NCBI RefSeq assembly: GCF_010725725.1
Contig: NZ_AP022599.1
Span: 2,604,001-2,668,000 of the forward strand
Reading direction: 5' to 3'
Length of the DNA stretch: 64,000 nt
DNA from: Mycolicibacterium pulveris
GTDB taxonomy: Bacteria > Actinomycetota > Actinomycetes > Mycobacteriales > Mycobacteriaceae
Part shown: positions 32,912 through 46,018 of the stretch, one piece after another
How the letters are laid out: each line of letters opens with the position of its first letter
Position numbering within the stretch: position 1 is the first letter of the stretch
Made by a program: the position numbers and the translations under genes
The notes under the pieces: model-generated
What the model was told of the DNA's origin: nothing
Databases searched by the model: none
What the model saw: only the letters and a program-made list of their open reading frames with translations

Positions 32912-34171
32912 GTGATCGACCTCAAGCTGCTGCGCGAAAATCCAGACGTCGTCCGCGCCTCGCAGCGCGCTCGCGGCGAAGATCCGGGCCTCGTCGACGC
33001 GCTGCTCGAGTCCGACGCCGCGCGGCGGGCCGCGGTGACCGCCGCCGACAACCTGCGCGCCGAGCAGAAAGCCGCCAGCAAGAAGGTGGGCAAGGCCTCG
33101 CCCGAGGAACGGCCGGCGCTTCTCGACGAGGCCAAGAGCCTCGCCGAGAAGGTCAAGGCCGCCGAAGCCGCCCAGGCGGAAGCCGAAAAGGCTTTCACCG
33201 CAGCGCATATGGCGATCGCCAACGTGATCATCGACGGCGTGCCTGCCGGCGGCGAAGACGACTTCGTCGTGCTCGAGACCGTCGGCGAACCGCGGGCCAT
33301 CGACAGCCCCAAGGACCACGTCGAGCTCGGTGAAGCACTGGGGTTGATCGACCTGGAGCGCGGCGCCAAGGTGTCCGGGGCGCGGTTCTACTTCCTCACC
33401 GGTGCGGGTGCCCAACTGCAGCTCGGGCTCATGCAGCTCGCGGCGCGGCTGGCGACCGACAACGGGTTCACGCTGATGATCCCGCCGGTGCTGGTGCGGC
33501 CCGAGGTGATGGCAGGCACCGGGTTCCTCGGCGCGCACAGCGAAGAGGTGTACCGGATCGAATCCGACGACCTGTATCTGGTCGGCACCTCCGAGGTGCC
33601 GCTGGCCGGCTACCACGCCGACGAGATCCTCGACCTGTCCGGCGGACCGCTGCGCTACGCCGGCTGGTCGTCGTGCTTCCGCCGAGAGGCAGGCAGCCAC
33701 GGCAAGGACACCCGCGGCATCATCCGCGTGCATCAGTTCGACAAGGTCGAGGGGTTCGTCTACTGCACCCCGGATCAGGCCGAGGCCGAACACGACCGGC
33801 TGTTGGGCTGGCAGCGCGAAATGCTGGCCAAGATCGACGTGCCGTATCGGGTGATCGACATCGCCGCGGGGGATCTGGGAATGTCGGCGGCGCGCAAGTT
33901 CGACTGTGAGGCATGGCTTCCCACCCAGCAGACCTATCGCGAGCTGACCTCGACGTCGAACTGCACGACCTTTCAGGCGCGTCGGCTGGCGGTGCGCTAC
34001 CGCGACGAGAACGGCAAACCGCAGATCGCCGCCACGCTCAACGGGACGCTGGCCACCACCCGCTGGCTGGTGGCGATCCTGGAGAACCATCAGCAACCCG
34101 ACGGCAGCGTCCGCGTTCCCGAGTCGCTGGTGCCGTTCGTCGGCACCGAGGTGCTCGAGCCCAAGCGGTAG
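32912..34171 (+). CDS. serS: Seryl-tRNA synthetase
   Basis: A 419-residue class II synthetase, the length of Rv3834c. Residues 1-110 form the tRNA-binding coiled coil ([20 protein letters not shown]). Catalytic motifs 1 to 3 lie in the rest: [14 protein letters not shown] (TxE serine recognition), [20 protein letters not shown] (motif 2) and [18 protein letters not shown] (motif 3). It charges tRNA-Ser and tRNA-Sec with serine. GTG at 32912 gives the family start [12 protein letters not shown]; the open frame upstream to 32759 lies in the promoter region. It abuts the next convergent gene without a gap. Confidence 0.97.
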   Translation: MIDLKLLRENPDVVRASQRARGEDPGLVDALLESDAARRAAVTAADNLRAEQKAASKKVGKASPEERPALLDEAKSLAEKVKAAEAAQAEAEKAFTAAHMAIANVIIDGVPAGGEDDFVVLETVGEPRAIDSPKDHVELGEALGLIDLERGAKVSGARFYFLTGAGAQLQLGLMQLAARLATDNGFTLMIPPVLVRPEVMAGTGFLGAHSEEVYRIESDDLYLVGTSEVPLAGYHADEILDLSGGPLRYAGWSSCFRREAGSHGKDTRGIIRVHQFDKVEGFVYCTPDQAEAEHDRLLGWQREMLAKIDVPYRVIDIAAGDLGMSAARKFDCEAWLPTQQTYRELTSTSNCTTFQARRLAVRYRDENGKPQIAATLNGTLATTRWLVAILENHQQPDGSVRVPESLVPFVGTEVLEPKR

Positions 34172-34504
34172 CTAGTCGCCGAGCAGTTCGTCGAGCATCG
34201 CGGTGAACTGCTCGGGGTCAGCAGGCGTGAAGGCGGGCCGCCACCGGTTGTCGGCGACGTCGAGGGTGATCAGGGTCTTCTTCAACGGCCTGCCGACGTC
34301 CAGCGGGAGCCAGCGGCGCAGGTCCGAGCTGCCCCAGATGCGGAACCGGTGGAGCCAGTTCAGCGGTGTCGCGGTGTAGCGACGGATCGACGACAGCGGA
34401 ATGACCTTCGACGTGCCAGACGGAAAGTGGTAGCGGCGCAACGTGATCGCCTCACGATCCAACTGGATCAGTCCGTCGTCGTAGTACTGCCGCGGCGCGC
34501 TCAC
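34172..34504 (-). CDS. Small PH-like protein coupled to the Rieske fusion
   Basis: A 110-residue protein predicted to be mostly beta strand, with SAPRQYYDDGLIQLDREAITL, HFPSGTSKVIPLSSIRRYTA and a C-terminal helix (DPEQFTAMLDELLG). This looks like a bacterial PH-domain fold, although no family is certain. The GTG start at 34504 overlaps the stop of the Rieske/metallo-lactamase gene (GTGA), so it is translated with it. Its stop touches the serS stop directly. Function unknown. Confidence 0.65.
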   Translation of the reverse strand: MSAPRQYYDDGLIQLDREAITLRRYHFPSGTSKVIPLSSIRRYTATPLNWLHRFRIWGSSDLRRWLPLDVGRPLKKTLITLDVADNRWRPAFTPADPEQFTAMLDELLGD

Positions 34505-36063
34505 AGCTTCTTGCACCGCAGCTCGTGACCCTTGCTGGTCAGGCAGCGACCGTTCTGGAGGTTCCACTGCCAGCCGTGCAGGTTGCAGGTCAGCGTCGAG
34601 CCCTCCACCACGCCGAACTTCGACAGGTCGGCCTTCAGGTGGGGGCAACGGCGCTGAATCTCCCAGCCGTCCAACGTGATCGTCGCGGTGTCATCGTGGG
34701 CTTCGGCGAACCAGCCGTCGGCGTAGGCGATGCGCTCGTCGGTCAGGCACTTGAAGAACGTGTACAGGTACTCGTTGTAGCCACCGACCCGCCAGGCTTT
34801 GAACCGCGTCGACAAAAAGATCGTGTTGACCCAGTCCGGCTCGTTGTCGCGCAGCACCGTGCGCACCAGTTCCGGGGCGATCTCGAAGCCGTAGCGGAAC
34901 TTCTCATCCGAAATCGGCTCGCGCACTGTACGTTTAGGGAAGTCCAGCACGACGGTCTCGGAGTGGTCGCGGCCATTCAGCCGAAGCTCGACGGGGTAGC
35001 CGATCCCGTCGCAGATCTGGTCGCTCTGAATCATGATCGGTTCGAACACCGCGCGCAGCGGTTCCAGCAGCGACTCGCCGGCCGCAAGTGCCCAGCTCGC
35101 CTTCTCGGCGGCCAGCACCGGTGCCATCCGCTCGGCGTAGTCGGCGATGTAGTCCGCCTTGCCGGTGGTGAAGATCGCCTGCACTTCGTCATCCGGCAGC
35201 GGATGGCGCAGCGAATTCAGTTGCGAGCCGGTGAATTGCGCCGTCGACCCGGGAATCATCAGCAACCCGCCGTCGTGGCCGTGCGCGCGCATCTGCTCGA
35301 GGAACACGACCTGGTCGGGAAAGATGTTGGCCGGATCGCCTGAATCGTCGTTGAGGTGGCGCAGCTCGGGATCCAGAAAGCACGGCGGGCCCGCGGACGG
35401 AATCACCCATCGCGCCCCGACCTGCGCGATGTACTGCCTGCAGCGGTCCATCTGCCGTTGGCGCTTCTGGACGCCGAACGCTTCTTTCGCCCGCGCCGGC
35501 ATGTCGTAGACCATCGGGTACCAGATCGCCCCGGAGTACTGCAGCATGTGCACGTCGACCTGGTCGAAGTCGGCGTGCACCACGTCGAGGTCGACCGGGC
35601 GGGCGTCGTTCATGTTGAAACAGACCGTTTCGCCGTCGTCGACCACCAGGCCGGAGTCACCGATCGGTCCATCCGCCGGGGCCCGCAGCGCGATGATCAT
35701 CACATCGAGATCGCCTTTGGGGCCGCCGACACGGTGCTTGACCGAGTCGGTGGTCTCGAAGAACCGGTGAAAGCCGACCTTCTCGAGTTCGCGGCGCAGA
35801 TCCGGCACCGGAAAGTCCGGCAACAACACCACCGCGTCCTTGTTCACGTGCTCGCGCAGATTCTTCGGGTCGAAGTGGTCGGCGTGCAGATGCGAGACGT
35901 AGAGGTAGTCGCAGTCGCCGATGGCGTCCCAGTCCAGCGCGCTGTTGTCGGGAAACGGAAACCACGATCCGAAGTACGCCGGGTTCAACCAGGGGTCACA
36001 CAGGATGCTTCCGGCCTTGGTGTCAATGCGAAAACCCGCATGCCCGACGCTTGTGACCTGCAC
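34501..36063 (-). CDS. Metallo-beta-lactamase-fold / Rieske 2Fe-2S fusion protein
   Basis: A 520-residue protein. The N-terminal UlaG-like metallo-hydrolase domain (about 1-300) has VTSVGHAGFRIDTKAGSILC and the metal motif HLHADHFDP. The C-terminal Rieske domain (about 455-515) has CPHL and, 17 residues after that His, CNLHGWQW, the CxH...CxxH pattern for a 2Fe-2S cluster. The combination is the reverse of CMP-Neu5Ac hydroxylase (Rieske first), and the enzyme may be an analogous oxygenase or lactonase; the substrate is unknown. GTG at 36063 has AAAGG upstream and starts VQVTSVGHAG. The longer frame to 36144 lacks support. Confidence 0.82.
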   Translation of the reverse strand: MQVTSVGHAGFRIDTKAGSILCDPWLNPAYFGSWFPFPDNSALDWDAIGDCDYLYVSHLHADHFDPKNLREHVNKDAVVLLPDFPVPDLRRELEKVGFHRFFETTDSVKHRVGGPKGDLDVMIIALRAPADGPIGDSGLVVDDGETVCFNMNDARPVDLDVVHADFDQVDVHMLQYSGAIWYPMVYDMPARAKEAFGVQKRQRQMDRCRQYIAQVGARWVIPSAGPPCFLDPELRHLNDDSGDPANIFPDQVVFLEQMRAHGHDGGLLMIPGSTAQFTGSQLNSLRHPLPDDEVQAIFTTGKADYIADYAERMAPVLAAEKASWALAAGESLLEPLRAVFEPIMIQSDQICDGIGYPVELRLNGRDHSETVVLDFPKRTVREPISDEKFRYGFEIAPELVRTVLRDNEPDWVNTIFLSTRFKAWRVGGYNEYLYTFFKCLTDERIAYADGWFAEAHDDTATITLDGWEIQRRCPHLKADLSKFGVVEGSTLTCNLHGWQWNLQNGRCLTSKGHELRCKKL

Positions 36064-36157
36064 CAACGACCTTTCCCCTCGATGATGGTGACCCTTCGAG
36101 CTTAACGGGAGCAGACGGCGGAAGTCGCATCCGCGCGGGCGCACTACGCTAGCGGCT

Positions 36158-36934
36158 GTGGAACCGGTCTACGGCACAGTCATCCAACTCGCACGCCTGG
36201 CCTGGCGCGCGCAGGGGTTGACGTTCACCGTCACCGGAGTGGAGAACCTGCCCGCCACCGGCGGGGCGGTGGTGGCCGTCAACCACACCAGCTACTTCGA
36301 TTTCACCTTCGCCGGGCTGCCCGCCTATCGCCAGGGTCTGGGCCGCAAGGTGCGCTTCATGGCCAAGAAAGAGGTGTTCGACCACAAGATCAGCGGGCCC
36401 CTGATGCGCAAGCTCGGCCACATCGAGGTGGACCGCAACAGCGGCGCCGAGTCGTTCGACATGGCCTGTCAGAAGCTGAAGGACGGCGAGCTGGTCGGGG
36501 TCTATCCGGAGGCCACCATCAGCCGCAGCTTCGAGATCAAGGAACTCAAGTCCGGGGCGGCCCGCATGGCGATCGCCTGCGACGTGCCGATCGTGCCGCA
36601 CATCGTCTGGGGCGCCCAGCGGATCTGGACCAAGGGCCACCCCAAGAACCTGTGGCGGCCCAAGGTGCCGATCGCGGTTGCGGTCGCAGAGCCGATCTAC
36701 CCGACGTTGCCCGCCGCCGAGCTGACCGCGCTGCTGCGATCGCGGATGCAGCACCTGCTGGAACGCGTGCAGGACGACTACGGCCCGCATCCCCCTGGCG
36801 AGTACTGGGTACCGCATCGACTGGGCGGCGGGGCGCCCTCGTTGGCCGAGGCCAGTCGGATGGATGCCGAGGAGGCCGCCGAGAAGGCCGCTCGACGCCA
36901 GAGCGGTCCGGACACGACGGGCGCGCCGGGATAG
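36158..36934 (+). CDS. 1-acylglycerol-3-phosphate acyltransferase family protein (Rv3816c-like)
   Basis: A 258-residue PlsC-type acyltransferase with the four blocks NHTSYFDF (HX4D catalytic), GHIEVDRN, GVYPEATISRS (phosphate-binding) and VPIVPHIVWGAQRIW. No clear transmembrane helix is seen. A C-terminal tail is rich in Glu, Ala and Arg. It moves an acyl chain to lysophosphatidate or a related glycolipid. It starts with GTG, six bases before the paralogous gene. The tandem mirrors Rv3816c-Rv3814c. Confidence 0.87.
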   Translation: MEPVYGTVIQLARLAWRAQGLTFTVTGVENLPATGGAVVAVNHTSYFDFTFAGLPAYRQGLGRKVRFMAKKEVFDHKISGPLMRKLGHIEVDRNSGAESFDMACQKLKDGELVGVYPEATISRSFEIKELKSGAARMAIACDVPIVPHIVWGAQRIWTKGHPKNLWRPKVPIAVAVAEPIYPTLPAAELTALLRSRMQHLLERVQDDYGPHPPGEYWVPHRLGGGAPSLAEASRMDAEEAAEKAARRQSGPDTTGAPG

Positions 36935-36939
36935 CGTCG

Positions 36940-37701
36940 ATGGAACCCGTATTCCGGACGCTTGAGGTTCTCGTCAAGGCGGCAGTCAGGGTCCACGGGA
37001 TCCGGATCACCTTCAACGGGCTCGAGCACATCCCCACTTCTGGCGGCGCGGTGATCGCCATCAACCACACCAGCTACATCGACTGGCTGCCCGCCGCTTT
37101 GGCCGCGCACTACCGCGGCAGGCGACTGCGGTTCATGATCAAAGAAGAGATGCTGGAAGTGAAGGTGGTCAGCTTCCTCATCAAGAACACCGGCACGATC
37201 CCGGTGGACCGCCGTGCCGGCGCGGGCGCCTACGCGGTCGCCGTGGACCGGCTCCGCGCGGGCGAAGTCGTCGGGGTCTATCCCGAGGCCACCATCAGCC
37301 GCAGCTTCGAGCTCAAGGAGTTCAAGACCGGCGCCGCGCGGATGGCCCGCGATGCCGACGTCCCGCTGATTCCGCTCATCGTCTGGGGAACCCAGCGCAT
37401 GTGGACCAAGGATCATCCAAGACAGTTGGGCCGCAGCAAGTTTCCGATCGTCGTCGAGGTCGGCGCGCCCCTGCGCGCCGCGGAGAGCATGAAGCAGACT
37501 TTGACAGAGTTACGGGCGGCGATGAGCGCGCTGTTGGACAAGGCACAGCGGGACTACCCGCATCCCCCAGGCGCGTTCTGGGTGCCGCGACGGCTCGGCG
37601 GCAGCGCGCCGACGCCTGCCGAAGCCAGGCTGCTCGACGAAGCCGAACTCGCGGAGCGCGCCAAGCGGCGCGCGGAGCGAGAAGCCAAGGGCCGCCGATG
37701 A
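36940..37701 (+). CDS. Second PlsC-type acyltransferase (tandem paralogue)
   Basis: A 253-residue paralogue of the preceding protein. It shares NHTSYIDW, GTIPVDRR, GVYPEATISRSFELKEFKTG and VPLIPLIVWGTQRMW. The ends differ: YPHPPGAFWVPRRLGGSAPT and an Arg/Glu-rich tail. ATG at 36940 is five bases after the previous stop, and its own stop overlaps the HAD gene start (ATGA). The two copies are clearly diverged, so they probably differ in acyl or acceptor preference. Confidence 0.87.
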   Translation: MEPVFRTLEVLVKAAVRVHGIRITFNGLEHIPTSGGAVIAINHTSYIDWLPAALAAHYRGRRLRFMIKEEMLEVKVVSFLIKNTGTIPVDRRAGAGAYAVAVDRLRAGEVVGVYPEATISRSFELKEFKTGAARMARDADVPLIPLIVWGTQRMWTKDHPRQLGRSKFPIVVEVGAPLRAAESMKQTLTELRAAMSALLDKAQRDYPHPPGAFWVPRRLGGSAPTPAEARLLDEAELAERAKRRAEREAKGRR

Positions 37702-38516
37702 ACCGGCCCGCATTGATCGCTTCCGACGTGGACGGCACATTGCTGGACGACGACGAGAAGATCGCCCCCCGCACCCGAGCCGTGGTGCACGCGGCCGTCG
37801 AGGACGGGGCGCAGTTCGTGCTGGCCACCGGCCGTCCGCCGCGCTGGGTGCAGCCGGTCGTCGACGCACTTGGGTTCGCGCCGATGACGGTGTGCGCCAA
37901 CGGGGCGGTGATCTACGACCCCGCCACCGACCGGATCGTCTCCGCGCGCACGTTGTCCGCCGACTTGCTCGCCGAACTCGCCGATATCGCCACCAGGGCC
38001 ATTCCGGGAGCGGGGCTGGCGGTCGAACGCGTGGGAAACAGCGCGCACGACGCGGCGACGCCACAGTTCGTCAGCTCGCCGGGCTATGAGCACGCCTGGC
38101 TCAATCCGGACAACACCGAGGTGTCCGTCGAGGACCTGCTCAGCGCGCCGGCGATCAAGCTGCTCGTCCGCAAGGCCGGCGCCGACAGCGCTGACATGGC
38201 CGCAGTGCTGGCTGACGCGCTCGCCGGGCTCGCCGACATCACCTACTCCACCAACAACGGCCTGATCGAGGTCATGCCGGTAGGCATCAGCAAGGCGTCG
38301 GGGATCGACGAGGTGGCCCGGCCGCTGGGGATCGCCGCCGACGAGGTGGTGACGTTCGGTGACATGCCCAACGACATTCCGATGCTGGAGTGGGCCGGGT
38401 TGGGGGTGGCCATGGCCCACGCCCACCCCGAGGCGCTGGCCGCCGCCGACGAAATCACCTCGACCAACAACGAGGAGGGTGTGGCCCGCGTGCTGGAACG
38501 CTGGTGGGCGCAGTAG
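37698..38516 (+). CDS. Cof-type HAD phosphatase (Rv3813c-like)
   Basis: A 272-residue HAD-IIB protein with motif I SDVDGTLLDDD (nucleophile Asp), motif II ATGRPP, lysine motif GISKASGIDEVAR and motif IV FGDMPNDIPML. The cap between motifs II and III is of the Cof type. It removes phosphate from a sugar or lipid phosphate. Placement as third gene after two acyltransferases, with an ATGA overlap, suggests it may act in the same lipid pathway, for example as a phosphatidate- or glycerol-phosphate-type phosphatase. This is inference from context only. Confidence 0.88.
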   Translation: MNRPALIASDVDGTLLDDDEKIAPRTRAVVHAAVEDGAQFVLATGRPPRWVQPVVDALGFAPMTVCANGAVIYDPATDRIVSARTLSADLLAELADIATRAIPGAGLAVERVGNSAHDAATPQFVSSPGYEHAWLNPDNTEVSVEDLLSAPAIKLLVRKAGADSADMAAVLADALAGLADITYSTNNGLIEVMPVGISKASGIDEVARPLGIAADEVVTFGDMPNDIPMLEWAGLGVAMAHAHPEALAAADEITSTNNEEGVARVLERWWAQ

Positions 38517-38540
38517 GTTTCGGCCCACGCCCGGGTATTT

Positions 38541-40172
38541 CTACGTGGGGCTGATCGGAGGGGTGAAGCGCTCCAGCTGGATCGGTTCTTCGTCGACGTA
38601 CGTCGGCGGAAGGTCGACCGCGATGGCGTCGACCACCCGTGTCACGCCGCCCGTCTCGCGGTCGAAGTTGAGCGTGCCGTGCTGGAAGTTCTGCACGATC
38701 CACAGCGACTCGTGGATCTCGCCGCTGGTCGGCAGGCCCAACGCACCGCGCTCGAAACCCAGCGATCCCCACGCCTTGTAGATCTCCCCGGTCAGCGGCT
38801 GGGCCCCGGTCGCGGGCGACCAGTACATCGCGCCGCGCTCGAACGTCGCATACCGGATGCCGTCCTGACCGGACGCCTCCGGAGACGTCGGATTGCCCAG
38901 CGGGCTGTTCGCCCCGCCCATCGCCTCCCAGCGGGCGAAGATCGCACCGCCGCGCAGCATGTCCACCAGATCGGCAGGGCCCGGCGGGCTGTTGAATCGC
39001 GCCGCGATCTCCCGGATCTGATCCATCAGCGCATAGGCCGCATTGCCGGGGCACTCGGTGATCCCGACGTCGCGGTGGGTGAAGATCGCGGGCAGCGTCG
39101 GGGCGGACCCGAACGGGAACTTGGAGAACGAGCTGCCCGCCGAGGCCAGCACCACGGTGCCCCTGGGATCGATGCGATCCATGCCCAGCCGCCAGCCCAG
39201 CAGCCGGCCGGTGGTGCCCAACTGGATCGGGGTGGGCGGCACGGCGTCGAAGTTGCCCATCATCGCCACGCCCCAGGTGTCGCGGTTGAAACCGCCGGTG
39301 TGGGCGCCCTCGACGGGTCTGGTGATGCCGCCCGCACGACCTTCGAACACCTGGCCGTACTTGTCGACCAGCGCGTTGTATGCGATGTCGCACCAGCCCA
39401 ACGTCCGGGTGTGGTACTCGTAGATCGAGCGCACGATACCGGCGGAGTCCTCCGGCGCGTACTCGTTGCTGCCCGCGGTGTGATGGACGATGCCGGCTCG
39501 GATTCCGTTGTCGTACCGCGGTTCTCCGCACCGCATCGATTCGTCGGCGCCCCACTGCGCGCGGCCGATGACCACCGGCGGCACGCCGGGGCTGTTCACC
39601 GCCGAGGGCAGCGGCAGGTTGTCCACCGGTGCCTGCGGCGGGCTGATCAGCACCGCGTTGAGGTTCTGCACGAACGGTTGCTCGACGTTGGCGGGCACGT
39701 AACCCAGCTCCGGCCCGTCGTCGCCGGCCTCCTGCCGGGGCGGGGTGGGCGCGGCGCCTTCGGGCCGCCTCACCGCGATCTGCACCGTGGTGGTGCGCCC
39801 GACGAACACCGGTTCGGTGCCCCGCGGACCCGCGGCTTCGGGTCCGTCGGGACCGACCCCCTCCAGGGGCTCGACGTCGTACCACGGCCCCCACGAACCG
39901 TCGGCCTTCTTGGCCCGCACCCGCGCCGACGTGCCGGTGAGATCGGATGCGGTGAGCGCGACCATCGCGAACGGCGTGTCCTGGTGGATCTCCCTGATGG
40001 TCTCGCCGCCGCCGAGATCGGTCAGCGGCTGCTCGGCCATCTTGGGCGCTTCGAGGGCGGGCGCACGCTCCTCATCGCCGCCGGGCAGGCCGCAGAGCGC
40101 CATCGGCAGCATCACAGCCGTCGCCGCGACAGCGGTGAACAGCAACGACGGCGCGGGACGACGGCACGGCAC
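38541..40172 (-). CDS. Exported N-acetylmuramoyl-L-alanine amidase with LGFP repeats (Rv3811-like)
   Basis: A 543-residue protein. A signal segment (about 1-27, LLFTAVAATAVMLPMALCG) contains a Cys but a poor lipobox. A beta-rich region of about 160 residues follows. The Amidase_2/PGRP domain (about 200-370) has zinc ligands in GIVHHTAGS and THRDVGITECPGN. The C-terminal LGFP repeats (about 400-500, GGANSPLGNPTSPE, LGFERGALGLPTSGEI) bind the cell wall. It should cut the bond between muramic acid and the stem peptide at the wall. The stop converges on the HAD gene. The start is 127 bp from the erp stop on the same strand. Confidence 0.9.
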   Translation of the reverse strand: MPCRRPAPSLLFTAVAATAVMLPMALCGLPGGDEERAPALEAPKMAEQPLTDLGGGETIREIHQDTPFAMVALTASDLTGTSARVRAKKADGSWGPWYDVEPLEGVGPDGPEAAGPRGTEPVFVGRTTTVQIAVRRPEGAAPTPPRQEAGDDGPELGYVPANVEQPFVQNLNAVLISPPQAPVDNLPLPSAVNSPGVPPVVIGRAQWGADESMRCGEPRYDNGIRAGIVHHTAGSNEYAPEDSAGIVRSIYEYHTRTLGWCDIAYNALVDKYGQVFEGRAGGITRPVEGAHTGGFNRDTWGVAMMGNFDAVPPTPIQLGTTGRLLGWRLGMDRIDPRGTVVLASAGSSFSKFPFGSAPTLPAIFTHRDVGITECPGNAAYALMDQIREIAARFNSPPGPADLVDMLRGGAIFARWEAMGGANSPLGNPTSPEASGQDGIRYATFERGAMYWSPATGAQPLTGEIYKAWGSLGFERGALGLPTSGEIHESLWIVQNFQHGTLNFDRETGGVTRVVDAIAVDLPPTYVDEEPIQLERFTPPISPT

Positions 40173-40248
40173 AGACCGATGTTACGTAAGTGTCAGTTGT
40201 TACTAATGTTTCGACACGGCGTGATTGGCCGGAAAGTGACCGTCCTGC

Positions 40249-40290
40249 AACGGCACCGCAGAGCCGCCAATGGGCTTCTGCGGTGCCGTT
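40249..40290 (-). terminator. Hairpin terminator after erp
   Basis: AACGGCACCGCAGA (40249-40262) and TCTGCGGTGCCGTT (40277-40290) form a perfect 14-bp stem with a 14-base loop, 11 bp after the erp stop. No U-tract follows, as is usual in mycobacteria. Confidence 0.72.
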
Positions 40291-40300
40291 CGGGACAGGG

Positions 40301-41200
40301 TCAGGGCGCGGGGGCCGGTGGGGCGGCCGCGGGGGCCGGCGGCTTGACGGCCGACATGATCGCGGGCATCACCATGCCCTTGAGCAGATCGATCGCCTCT
40401 CCGGCGCCCAGCTGATTGGCCATGCTGGTCAGGTCGCCGATGATTCCGCCGCTGGCGGGAGCGGTGGTCGCAGGCATCGCCAGCGACGGGTCGCCCAGGA
40501 TCGGGTAGGTGCCCGTGGCGGGGTCCAGCCCGATCGGCGCCGAGATCGGCACCTCGCTGGTCAGCCCGGTCGAGGCCGGCACGGCCAGCGCGGGGTCGGT
40601 CAGGGCGGGCGGGGTCGACAGCCCGGGCGCGGTCAGATCCGGCGTGGTGAGGCCGGGCGTGGTGAGTCCGGGCGTGGTGGCCGTCGGGCTGGTCGGTGCG
40701 CCCGGGTCGGTCAGCCCCGGCGTGGTGAGCGCGGGATTGGTCAACGACGGGTCGGCCAGCGCCGGGTCGGTGAGGGCCGGGGCGGTCGCCCCTGGCAGGC
40801 TCGCGCCGGGAACGGTGGCTCCGGGGACATCCAGGCTCGGCCCCGTCAGCCCCGGCGTGGTGAGGCCGGGCGTGGTCAGCGCCGGAGACGTCAGCGCCGG
40901 TGAGGTGAGCCCGGGTGAGGTCAGCGACGGCGGCGTGGTGGACCCCGTGCCGGTGAGCAGCCCCGTCGGCATCGGCGGCAGGTTGATGCCGAACTGCGAC
41001 AGCCCCTGTGACAGGGCCGACATCAGCTCGCCGGGCAGGTCGGTGATCAATGCGGCCTGCACGAACTCGCGATGCTGGGCCGCGGGCTCGGTGCTCGCGG
41101 CCAGGTCGGTCACGGCGATTACTGCGGCTGGACTCGCGACTGCCAGGGCCACGACTGCGCTCGTGGCTGTGGAAAGCCTGCGTCGGCGGCGGTTCGGCAC
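40301..41200 (-). CDS. erp: Exported repetitive protein Erp (PirG)
   Basis: A 299-residue secreted protein starting VPNRRRRRLSTATSAVVALA, the conserved Erp signal peptide with a twin-Arg-like basic start. An N-terminal domain (about 35-90) is followed by about twenty PGLTx/PALTx five-residue repeats (about 88-210) and a C-terminal domain ending in an Ala/Pro tail. Erp is a surface protein required for growth in hosts and for envelope integrity; the repeats vary in number between species. GTG at 41200 has GAGGAG upstream. The gene is divergent from glf. Confidence 0.93.
   Translation of the reverse strand: MPNRRRRRLSTATSAVVALAVASPAAVIAVTDLAASTEPAAQHREFVQAALITDLPGELMSALSQGLSQFGINLPPMPTGLLTGTGSTTPPSLTSPGLTSPALTSPALTTPGLTTPGLTGPSLDVPGATVPGASLPGATAPALTDPALADPSLTNPALTTPGLTDPGAPTSPTATTPGLTTPGLTTPDLTAPGLSTPPALTDPALAVPASTGLTSEVPISAPIGLDPATGTYPILGDPSLAMPATTAPASGGIIGDLTSMANQLGAGEAIDLLKGMVMPAIMSAVKPPAPAAAPPAPAP
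40580..40935 (-). repeat. Erp PGLTx pentapeptide repeats (15-bp units)
   Basis: About 24 in-frame 15-bp units encode variants of PGLTS, PALTD, PGLTT, PGATV and PSLTN. Several neighbouring units are identical in DNA, so expansion or contraction by slippage is likely. Confidence 0.85.
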
Positions 41201-41323
41201 GGAAGTCTCCTCAATATATGGACTACGTCGGGTAGGTGATCTTGTGAACAACCCAGGTCTCGCGCTGTCGGCGGAGAACCGACGTGAACGACGTTACTGA
41301 TGTGATTACTGAGGCAAAAGTGA

Positions 41324-44533
<3,210 letters not shown>

Positions 44534-44541
<8 letters not shown>

Positions 44542-45082
44542 CCTCCTGGGCGGCGACACCGTGGCACCGCCGCGCGGCGAGGAGGCCGTGCTGGTGGCGG
44601 TTCAGCGCGTGCTGGCCCAGCGTCCCGCCGCGGTGACCGGCGCGCGGGCGCTGAGCCACTTCGGGGAGCACAGCCTGGGTTGGCTGGCCGTCGCCGGGCT
44701 GGGTGCGCTGCTGTCGCCGCGCCGCCGGCGGTCCTGGCTGGTCGCGGGGGCCGGTGCATTCGTCGCGCACGCGGCGGCGGTGTTGATCAAACGCGTGGTG
44801 CGGCGCGAACGACCGCACCACCCGTCGATCGCGGTGAACGTCGCCACGCCGAGCAGGTTGAGCTTCCCGTCGGCGCACGCGACGTCCACCACTGCGGCGT
44901 CACTGCTGCTGGCCCGGGCCACCGGGCTGCCGCTGCCTGCGGTTCTGGTGCCGCCGATGGCGTTGTCGCGGTTGGTGCTCGGCGTGCATTACCCGACCGA
45001 CGTGCTCACCGGCATCGTCGTCGGTGCGGCCGTCGCGGAGGCGGTCAGCACGGTCGCCGACCGAATGGAAGGGGACCGATGA
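44534..45082 (+). CDS. PAP2-family phosphatase (Rv3807c-like)
   Basis: A 182-residue membrane protein with the three phosphatase motifs: KRVVRRERPHHP (motif 1), FPSAHATS (motif 2, His) and SRLVLGVHYPTDVLTG (motif 3). It lies between glfT2 (8-bp overlap) and ubiA (ATGA overlap). That position and the family suggest it removes the 5-phosphate from decaprenyl-phosphoryl-5-phosphoribose made by UbiA, before epimerisation to the arabinose donor. The assignment is by context and not proven by sequence. Confidence 0.87.
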
Positions 45083-46018
45083 GCATCTCGAAGGAAAGCA
45101 GCGCAGGGGGCGCACCGCAGTACAGCGACGACCCCACCCCGGGCAAGGGCCCGCCGCGCAACGTCGTCACCGGCCTCGTCAAGGCCACCCGGCCTCGGCA
45201 GTGGGTGAAGAACGTTCTGGTTTTCGCCGCGCCGATCGCGGCTCTCGGCGACGACCGGTACGCATACGACTACCGCGAAGTCCTGATCCGGGTCCTGTTG
45301 GCGTTCGCGGTCTTCAGCCTGGCCGCGTCCGCGGTCTATCTCATCAACGACGCCCGCGACGTGGAAGCCGACCGGGCGCATCCGACCAAGCGGTACCGCC
45401 CGATCGCGGCAGGCGTGGTGCCCGAATGGTTGGCCTACGCGCTCGCGGTGGCACTGGTCGCGGGGTCGCTGGCCATCTCCTGGATGGTGACGCCCAATCT
45501 GGCGCTGGTGATGGCGATCTACGTCGGCATCCAGCTGGCCTACTGCTTCGGTCTCAAGCACCAGCCGGTCATCGACATCTGCATCGTGTCGTCCGGCTTT
45601 CTGATCCGGGCCATCGCAGGCGGTGTCGCCGCGGATGTGCCGTTATCGCAATGGTTCTTGCTGATGATGGCGTTCGGCTCGCTGTTCATGGCGGCCGGCA
45701 AGCGCTACGCCGAGCTGCAGCTCGCCGAGCGCACCGGCGCCAAGATCCGGAAGTCACTGGAAAGCTACACCAGTTCCTATCTGCGGTTCGTGTGGACCTT
45801 GTCGGCGACCGCGCTGGTGTTGTGTTACGGGTTGTGGGCCTTCGAGCGGGACGGCACCGGCGGAACATCGTGGTTCGTCGTGTCGATGATTCCGTTCACG
45901 ATCGCGATCCTGCGCTATGCCGTCGACGTCGACGGCGGTCTTGCCGGTGAGCCAGAGGAGATCGCGTTGAAGGACCGGGTGTTGCAGCTGCTGGCCGTCG
46001 CGTGGATCGGAACCCTCG

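Noticed and set aside
40580-40935. CRISPR-like array
   Set aside because: The 15-bp periodicity is coding, with contiguous units and no spacers; it is the Erp repeat region.
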